From contig NC_061512.1 of NCBI RefSeq assembly GCF_022539505.1, forward strand, positions 150,147,962 through 150,211,961: a stretch of 64,000 nt of DNA, in the 5' to 3' direction. The notes below the pieces were generated by a model that had not been told where the DNA came from, ran no database searches, and saw only the letters and a program-made list of their open reading frames with translations. Below are positions 56,154 through 64,000 of this stretch, piece after piece (within the stretch, counting starts at the first letter, position 1; each line of letters begins with the position of its first letter). The DNA is from Lolium rigidum (Eukaryota; Streptophyta; Magnoliopsida; Poales; Poaceae). Position numbers and translations under genes: made by a program.

Positions 56154-58882
56154 ATGCCACCGCGCACGCGACTCACTCGCCACAGTATTCCAGAATCCAA
56201 GATGGCCGCTGAAGATCTTGAGTGGGAGAGATCTAAAATCTCCAACCAAGACGTAAACATGCTGAAGAGGCTTGGCCTGATGAAGAAAGAGGACGCCATC
56301 CGCTTTCCCGCCGAAGAAAGCTACCCAAACCCTCCAATGGAGTACCGGGTTAGTTTCGTTGATCACCTCATCCGCGGCCTTTCTGCCCCAATTCACGATT
56401 TCCTCCGCGGCCTGCTTTTTGTTTATGGGATTCAACTGCACCAGCTGACCCCCAATTCCATCCTCCATATTTCCATTTTTATCACGCTCGTGCGAATGCT
56501 TCCTTGGAATCCCTCCCAAGCCGGGCTCTCGTGGAAACGCATTTTCCGCCTCCGCCGCAATGGCTCCCACAACGCCACCTATAACATAGGCGGTGTTGTT
56601 ATCTCGTGTCCGAACCGACGTTGATTACTTCGACGTTAAATTTCCTGATTCTCGTCCAAGGATGGCGCAAAAGGTGGCTCTACATACACGAAGAAAGTGC
56701 CAATTCCGTGAAACACAACATAGTCCCTTTGACGGAAGTGCCAAAATTCAACGCCGCCGCTCCTGGGATGCTCGAAGCTTCCGAAGAAGAGAAAAAGGCG
56801 ACGTAAGCACTTATGTCTCGTATTCATCGACTTCAAAATACTCGAGGCAAAGAGCTGTCACGGTGTTCAAATCACTGCCTACTTTCTTAGGATTAGAGTG
56901 CAGCCTCTTCAGGCTCGCAAAAATCCTCTTTGGACGTATGCTGGTGAAAATGACGCCAATAGGCTCTCCAATGATCTTTCTGTGAAAGACTTGGAGAAGC
57001 TGATTCGAAGAATTTCCTTGCTGAACAAGAAGGATCCTATTCCCTCCTCTTGTCGCGTGGAACCATACAGCTCCGCCAATCCTCTCCCCGAGGTATTTTG
57101 TCTTCTCGAATTTTTATCTTGTTCCGAACTTTCCTTGCATCTCATTGTATTGATATTTCTCTAATTTTTCTTTTGTCGCTATTTTCCTGCAGAACCATCG
57201 TACTATGGCTTCCCTTCCTCCTCTTCCTGAGGATGGAGAAGTCGAAGAAAGGGGCATTGTCGCTGATGACAATCAAGAAGCTTCGTCTTTTGTGAATGAT
57301 CCCGTGGATTCTCGAAAATCTGCGGGATCTTCCGAGGACACTACGTCGGTCCAATCTCCTCCTCCCGCTGATTCTCCAAAAAGGAAAAGGAAGAGGAGTA
57401 ACGCCGAAGATTCCGGCACTTCCAAAGCCGAAGAAGTTGATCCTTCACAGCAAAAGGCAACTTATGATCCATATCTCGCATCCCTCGTCAGCTCGTAAGT
57501 CACCTTGATTTTCCCTTATTTCTGTAGTCGAAGTTTTTTTATCTTGTCTTGCTTTTTATGCTATTGATCCTCAATCGCAGTGATGACGAGGAAGAAGTAC
57601 CAACTCGTGACGTGGCTCCTCGGACGAGCACGTCACACACTTTGCTTGTATCGGAGACGGTAGTTGAAGGAGAAGAATCTTCGCCTCCTCAACAAAACAT
57701 CGTCACCACCACTCCTCCTTCAAGCCCCCTTGCTTCTTCACCAAAAAGGACAAGGGTTGAAACGATCATCCAGCCTGCCCCTCAATTGGGCAGTTCTTCG
57801 ACCCTGCTCTTGGATGATGTAAGTTTGTCGATATCTATATTTCCTTTATTTTGCTTTTTCATGCCTTCACTCTTTTTTCATGCCGATGTTTCTCTTGCTT
57901 TGTTCTTTTTTGACAGCCCATGATCAAAGATCTTATCCGCATCGGATCCCAATTCATTGGGTACCGTGAGTATGCCAGCAAAACTGAAGGTAACAACCTT
58001 TATACTTGTCGTTCTTTCTGACCTTTTGCTCCTGTTGATTGTCGCAATTTTTTGATCTTTCCTCCCCTTTTTTTTTTATCTTGACAGAGAAACTTGCAGA
58101 GGCCAATAAACGTGCCGACGCACTTGCTCAAAAACTGGAGCAAAGTGAGGCGGCTCGCAAGAAAGCCGGACTTGTTGCTAGCGAAGCTAAAGCCGAGGCT
58201 GATGAAGCCAGAGCAAAAGCTGCTAGTGTCGAGGAACTGCAGAAAAGACTTAAGGATGCTGAATCTGCTTTAAACGAGCATAAAGCTGCACAAGCTACTC
58301 GTGAGCAGGGGATCCTCAAGCGTCTGAAATCACAAAGTCGACGTACTTTAAGTAATATTATCGATCCCTTCTATTTTTTAGTGGACTTCCTGTTTCTTGT
58401 TTTTTTTTTGATTGATGTTTTGTTTCCTGTGGCAGCCCAAACAAACCAAGATTTTGATCTGGAGAATCCTGACAATGACCCTCTTCTTGACACACTTTCT
58501 TATCTGGAGCTTCATGGGTCCGAAATTCGTGAAGGCGTGGCAAATGCTAGTGCAGGATTGTCGACGCTGTTCCCCTACTTCTTCCCGAAGAAAGAGGAGC
58601 CGCCGACTTTCCTTGCCCTTGCCAAGAGCTTCAATTCATCAGAAGACCTTGGACTGAAGATGCGTCAGGAAAACATGAAGATTGCTGTCGAAAACACTGT
58701 TGCCCTGGTTGCTGGACAACCAACAGATCGTTGATTGGATGAAAGTTGGCGACACCGATCAAATAGAGCAATCGAAATGGAGGTCGCTGATTAAGGCAGC
58801 CAAGCCCAACACGAAGAAAATCTTGGCATATCTCGGGATCAAGCCAGCTTCGACTCCTAGCTCATCGAGGCCGGAGGTCTAG
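56154..58882 (+). pseudogene. Antisense gene 1 of Tat2 (Transposase_28-like, coiled coil)
   Basis: The N-terminus, with MAAEDLEWERSKISNQDVNM and HDFLRGLLFVYGIQLHQLTP, matches the Transposase_28 type block also seen in Tat1. Indels at about 56600-56800 spread the next part over three frames (GWRKRWLYIHEESANS; NDLSVKDLEKLIRRIS). Exons follow with visible borders: GTAAGT at 57497, GCAG before 57580, GTAAGT at 57819, GACAG at 57917, GTAAC at 57990 and GACAG at 58087. They encode an acidic Ser/Pro-rich linker and a coiled coil (EKLAEANKRADALAQKLEQS). The last exon ends at 58882. A polyadenylation-like AATTAATGAAAAC follows at about 58995. Function unknown. Confidence 0.72.
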
Positions 58883-59039
58883 TTGCATGCCTCCTTGTTT
58901 TTTCTCTGTCTTTTGCTCTTGTCGCCAAAGTAGTTTTTTGGCGATACGTACTTCTTTAGCTCCACTGTACGGTCTTTGTAACTATCCCGAAAAATTAATG
59001 AAAACTCTATCTTTGCTTGTTGATTGATATTGTCTTGTT

Positions 59040-60038
59040 TTATTAAATTTCAGTTGGTATTTGATAACTATACTCCATCTTCCGCTCCTTCCAATATTTC
59101 GCCTTCTTCTTCTCGCTCAAGGAGAGCTCTTGCTGATACTACACCTATCGAAGATTCCTTGCCGCAAGAATTGGATGAACTTCGGCAGCAACTTCAGTAT
59201 GCGAAGAAGCAAACACTTGTGATGTTGGAAAAGTCCCGTAAGTCATCTGAAGCCGAAAAAATTGCACTTCAGCAAGCTCACGAGGCCGTGGCTGCTAAGG
59301 AAATTGCTGCTTCCGAGGCTGAAAAGGCGACTGCTCGAGAGAATTTCATGCTCGAGTTAATGAATGAAGCCAGTGCGGATATGTCGGGTATGCTTGTTTC
59401 ATCCTCAATATCTTCCGTCTTCATGCTACGTCTCTTAAAGTTTTCTGCTCCTTTGTTTTAATAGGTTCCTTTACTGATGCTGTTGCCGAAGAGGAGAGGG
59501 TAAATACTAGGGCAAACCTCCTTGTTAACCTTTCCCTTGATCATGGTTCTCTGTTTTGGGCTACCCAAGAGAGGACCCGCCAGATTGTCGATTTCGAGAT
59601 CGCGCCTCTCAAACTCGCGACTTCCTTGACTTCGTACCAAGACCTTGTCTATGGTTTATAACTCCATGTTTCCTCGGAACGTTCAACCAAAAACTCTTCT
59701 CGAGTTAATGGAGAAATTTAAGGATGCCCACAAGATCCATGACTTTGTCAAAGCTCAACCGGTAGGCCGGCGCCGCATTTGCCCTTATCATGCTTCGGAT
59801 CTGCCACTCAAAGCTTGACCCGACCCAAGTTGTTGCGAAAGTTCACGCGAAGGTACGGCGTCGAAGAGTTGGTGTCGATCGTATTAATACGAAGGTTTCG
59901 CCTATAGCTGAAGAAATGATTGAAGACCTTCTTCGGATGGATGCCGACTTTTTTGCAGATGGTCATTATGCTGATTTTCTTGGCGCTGCTCCTGAAGAAA
60001 ACAGAGTTACCCTTGATGATATATCGAATCATGACTAA
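59040..60038 (+). pseudogene. Antisense gene 2 of Tat2, or last exons of gene 1
   Basis: After a TTTCAG acceptor-like site at about 59051 a frame encodes a Ser-rich start and a second helical region (LDELRQQLQYAKKQTLVMLE). An intron has borders near 59390 (GGGTATGC) and 59464 (TAATAG). Another frame then encodes RANLLVNLSLDHGSLFW, and the end (59790-60038) has EEMIEDLLRMDADFFADGHY and stops at 60038. A frameshift lies at about 59660. It could be a separate transcript, since gene 1 seems complete at 58882, or a duplicated C-terminal part. It converges on pol, whose end is about 470 bp away. Confidence 0.6.
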
Positions 60039-60511
60039 TTGTTTTCCTTTGGTAGACAATTCTTCCTTGTAAATCATGATTGTGATTATATTGTGAAGCA
60101 AACATCATATTTCTATATTTGTCTAGCTCCCGAGTGTTTTCGGTGGCTATTCATCGTATTTGTATAATGCGAGGTTTTGAACCAAGGCATTTATTCAATA
60201 TGTAGTTTTGGCGAATATCAGCCCCCGAGCTTCTTTATTGAGTACTATTTTGTATTTTTATTGACTCACGAGGTATTTTAATACCAAGGCAAGGCTTTTC
60301 TTTTTTCGAGGAACTATATTGAAATTCGTCGGGTCGGGGATTTTGAGCATGTCGATAAAGAAAAGTTATATTGACACTATCTTTATTATATTGCAGCACC
60401 GCGAGCCCGCCTCATTAAAAACCTTTCCCGGCCCCACTCGGTGCCTCGAAAAAGAAAAAGAGTGCGTCTGAAAACTCGCGGGCGTTTCAGTACATTGAAG
60501 TTTTACAAGGA

Positions 60512-63500
60512 CTATATTTTAGCTCTAGGCGTAGAACCGCCCGAGTTGCGCCACGTTCCGGGGTTTTGCTCCTCCACCCCTGTCTTCTTGTCCTTTATCC
60601 CGTATGCTCCTCCTCCGATTACTTCCGTGACAATGTAAGGGCCAAGCCATGGTGACTCGAGTTTTTCATGACTTTTTTGCGTGAGCCGAAGAACTAGGTC
60701 TCCCACCCGAAAAGATCTTGGCCGCAAACGTCGACCGTGGTAATTTTTCAAGTCCTGTTGATATTTGGTTACCCTTGATAATACTTCGTCTCGAGCTTCG
60801 TCGAGTGCGTCTACGTCGTCTTCCAATGCTATCCTGGAAGTTTCTTCATTATACTCGTGACTCGGGGAGTCGTGCTCTATTTCTATTGGTAGTACCGCCT
60901 CTGCTCCATGGACCGAAAAAACGGGGTCTCCTGTGTCGTTGTATTTGGTGTTGTTCGGATGCTCCACAACACACTTGGTAGTTCTTCCGGCCGGTATGTC
61001 GAGCTTTTTCCAGTGGGTCCTAACAGGCGTTTTTGATGCCATTGCGGATGATGCCATTGGCTTTCTCGACTTGCCCATTGGTTTGAGGATGTGCAACCGA
61101 CGCAAAGTGCAACTTGATACCCACTTCTTCGCAATAATCTTTGAATTCGTGGGAGGTGAAGTTACTCGCCATTGTCCGTGACGATGTCGTGGGGCACTCC
61201 AAATCTGAAGACGAGGCCTTTTATGAATTTTATGCAGGATGCTCCGTCCGGTGAATTTATCGGCTTCGCTTCTATCCACTTTGTAAATTTGTCGACGCCT
61301 ACTAGCATGTATTCCTTTCCTCCTCGGCCAAGATTTGTGTAACTTGCCCACCATATCGAGTCCCCATTGTGCAAAGGGCCACGACAATGGTATTGGTGTT
61401 AGTTCTCGCTCGCGGAGAGTGAGGTTTTGCTCGCAAACCTTTGACACGCATCGCAAGTCCTTACTATTTCTTTGGCGTCCTCGATTGCCGTCAACCAAGT
61501 AGAATCCCGCCCGAAAAACCTTGGCCGCAATGGCTCGACTACTCGCGTGGTGGCCGCATATTCCTTCGTGTACATCCTTCGGAATTATTCTTCCTTCTTC
61601 GGGTGTGACACACCTTTGCGGGACGCCTGAAATACTTCGCTTGTACAATTCTCCTTTGACCACCGTGAAAGCTTTAGAGCGTCGAATTACTCGCCTTGCC
61701 TCAACTGGATCATTGGGTATTTCTTTCCGGAGGATGTATGATATATATGCTTGCATCCAAGGAACCCGTACCATCATCACAAGCTCTTGTTCCTCTTCAT
61801 CTTCCGTGGTTTCGTGAGGGGTGTCGAAGTTTTCTCTTCTTTTGCTTTTTCTCGCACCTTTTTGGCTTCGTAGATCTCTCCGCTATTACTTCCCAAAATA
61901 CTCCCGGCGGGATTGGGAGGCATTGCGACCCGATGTTTGCGAGGACGTCAGCTTCATCGTTGCTCAATCTACTGATGTGATTTACCTCGCATCCATCAAA
62001 TAGCTTCTCGAGTTCATTATACACCTCCTTGTATGCTACCATGCTATCACATTGGTTCATAACTTGCTGAGCCACCAATTGTGAGTCGCCAAAGATTTTT
62101 AGTCGAGTTGCACCGCAAGCTTTCGCCATCTTCATCCCGTGTATGAGGGCTTCATATTCTGCTTCATTGTTAGATGCGTTAGGGAACGTCATCCGAAGGA
62201 TGTACTTCAATTTGTCGCCTTCGTGTGATATAAGTACTACTCCTCGCGCCAGCTCCTTCTACTCTCTTGGACCCGTCGAAATTCATGGTCCGGGTTCTCG
62301 ACAAGTCCGGGGGTCCCGTGTTTTGCAGCTCCATCCACTCTGCGATGAAGTCCGGCGTAACTTGCGACTTGATTGCTTTTCTTTTTTCATACGTGATGTC
62401 CCGAGGGGAAAGTTCTATTCCCCAAAGGGAGACACGACCCGTAGCTTCTGGATTGTTTAGTATATTTGACAAGGGAGCTTCATTGACCACTATGATCGGG
62501 TGTGCCGAAAAATAGTGGCGCAATTTTCGTGCTCGTTGTGAACACTCCGTATGCTAGCTTTTGGTACCGAGTGTACCTTTGTTTTGATGGCGATAAAACT
62601 TCGCCGACGAAGTATACCGGCCTCTCGTACTCCGTGGAGTTTTCCTTCTTCTTCTCTTTCGACAACTAGCACCGTGCTCACCACTTGGGGCGTGGCTGCG
62701 ATATATAGCAGGAGAGGTTCCTTTTCCTTCGGCGCCACCAAAATTGGTGGTGTCGAGATTCCGTGCTTCAAATCTTCGAAAGCCTCGTCAGCCTCTTCGT
62801 TCCACTGGAATTTGTCCCCTTGCTTTATCGGAGCGTAGAATGGTAATGCTTTTTCTCCCAGCTCCGGCGACGAATCCGCTCGTAGCTGCGACTCGCCTGG
62901 TTAGTCTGTTGTATTTCTTTCAACTTTGTTGGCTTTCTCATTGTTACGATAGCTTGTATTTTATCGGGATTTGCTTCAATCCCTCTTGCTGAGACTAGAA
63001 ACCCCAGAAGTTCTCCTGCTGGGACCCCGAAGGAACACTTCGTCGGGTTCAACTTCAGGCAGAATTTGTCGAGGTTGTAAAAAGTTTCCTTGAGATCCTC
63101 GATCAGTGTTGTCCCTTTTTTTGACGTTATGACGACATCGTCGATATATACTTGCACGTTTTTCCCAATCTGTGTCGCCAAACACTTCTGCATCATCGTT
63201 CGATATGTTGCTCCCGCATTTTTTAGACCAAAGGGCATTGTTCTCAGTAGCAAAACACGCCGTAAGGTGTAATAAACGCGGTCTTTACTTCATCTTCTTC
63301 TTTCAATCTGATCCGGTTATAACCCGAATATGCGTCCAGGAAGGAAAGACGTTCACATCCAGCACGTGGAGTCGATAATTTGATCGATCCTCGGAGGGGA
63401 AAGTGATCCTTTGGACAATGTTTATTGAGACACGTAAAGTCGACGCACATGCGAAGGACCTTAGTGTTTTTCTTTGGCACCAACACAGGATTTGCTACCC

Positions 63501-64000
63501 ATGTGGCTTCTGTGAATATCTCTTTGATAAAACCAGCTTCTTGTAGTCGATTGATTTCTGACGAAGATAGCTTTGCGGTTTGGTTCCGAAAAACGCCGCA
63601 AAGGTTGTTTGATTGGTCTCGCTAATGGATCCAAATTTAGGTGGTGCTCGGCAAGTTCCCCGGGTACTCCTGGCATGTCAGCTGGACACCATGCGAAGAT
63701 TTTCCAGTTCTCACGGAGGAACTCGACGAGCGCGCTTTCCTATGCGATATCCATGTCATTTGCGATAGATGTCGTCTTTTTCGGGTCTGTCGGGTGAATC
63801 TGCACCTCCTTAGAATTTTTCTCGGTATTGAAAGTTGATTCTTTATTTGGCCTTTCAACGTCTGGCAGTACGTCGTAATCAGTCATACTTTTTGACGCCA
63901 AATACTCAGCTTGCATCCCGAAAGTTTATGATAACCGATGAAAATCTTTGTCACACTTATCGGCTAAGGCGAAGCTTCCTTTAACTGTGATTGGTCCCTT
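60512..64000 (-). pseudogene. pol: Pol polyprotein of Tat2 (protease-RT linker, RT, RNase H, integrase), frameshifted
   Basis: Reverse transcriptase is seen in pieces: CVDFTCLNKHCPKDHFPL and SFLDAYSGYNRI (63486-63244), then MPFGLKNAG and the catalytic YIDDVV (63253-62825). RNase H has MNFDGS, NEAEYEALIHG, GDSQLV and NDEADVLAN (about 62300-61880). Integrase has a damaged zinc-binding part (HHASS near 61545), WGLDMVG, DNG, GQVEKANG (61374-61020) and a C-terminal VGDLVLRLTQ. The frame changes at least six times and there are in-frame stops, so no enzyme can be made. The upstream linker runs to the window end. A second RNase H-type domain is usual in Tat elements; I did not try to separate the two. 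Confidence 0.88.

Larger units (their letters stand above)
52436..64000 (-). mobile_element. Tat2: second Tat-type gypsy retrotransposon, 5' part beyond window
   Basis: The reverse strand has pol from the window end to 60512, then an interval with two antisense units (56154-60038 on the forward strand), a repeat-rich segment, a polypurine tract and the 3' LTR. The arrangement equals that of Tat1, but the sequence is a different family (LTR ends TGACA/TGTCA). GGGCG at 52431-52435 would be one copy of the target duplication. All genes are damaged by indels. Confidence 0.85.

Overview
The window is plant nuclear DNA, most likely from a pooid grass (wheat, barley, oat or ryegrass relatives). Support comes from Athila-type LTRs starting TGATACGTCTCCAACGTATC, an Au-type SINE, a BARE/Angela-like copia LTR, Stowaway and Tourist-like MITEs, a CACTA transposon and several small Helitrons. 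I found no convincing intact host gene. Nearly everything is transposable element sequence or fragments carried by it. Family names are from memory and motif recognition; no search was run.

Positions 1-22689 are the 3' part of a Ty3/gypsy Tat/Retand-type retrotransposon (called Tat1 here). It holds the end of integrase, an antisense multi-exon gene (9858-12933, reverse strand) and its 3' LTR (21997-22689). Two Athila-like non-autonomous elements sit inside it: element 1 (1370-9680, reverse, TSD CATAC) and element 2 (13765-21909, forward, TSD AAGGG). Tat1 itself lies in the LTR of a third Athila-like copy, whose remnant is 22690 to about 24725.

From about 25.7 to 33.4 kb there is a Helitron cluster on the reverse strand. 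A 1325-bp fold-back Mutator-like element with a 9-bp TSD is nested in the best-defined Helitron. From 33588 to the assembly gap at 41361-41460 lies a decayed, probably composite CACTA element. After the gap come a copia LTR inside a gypsy gag gene, which is itself inserted in an LTR remnant, then another Helitron (43594-45304).

From 45.5 to 49.7 kb small elements have readable TSDs: a PIF/Harbinger-like element, an Au SINE, a 5'-truncated LINE containing a hAT-like insertion, a miniature CACTA containing a Tourist-like MITE, and Stowaways. From 49.7 to 52.4 kb I recognise little. A second Tat element (Tat2, 52436 to beyond 64000, reverse) follows. Its LTR is split by a Helitron, its pol is frameshifted, and it carries two antisense transcription units.

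The most interesting recurring features are the antisense genes of both Tat elements, each with an upstream TATA-like box, and the repetition of each family's polypurine-tract motif inside its own internal 3' region. The Athila-like copies encode gag or gag-protease only, so they would need reverse transcriptase and integrase from other elements.
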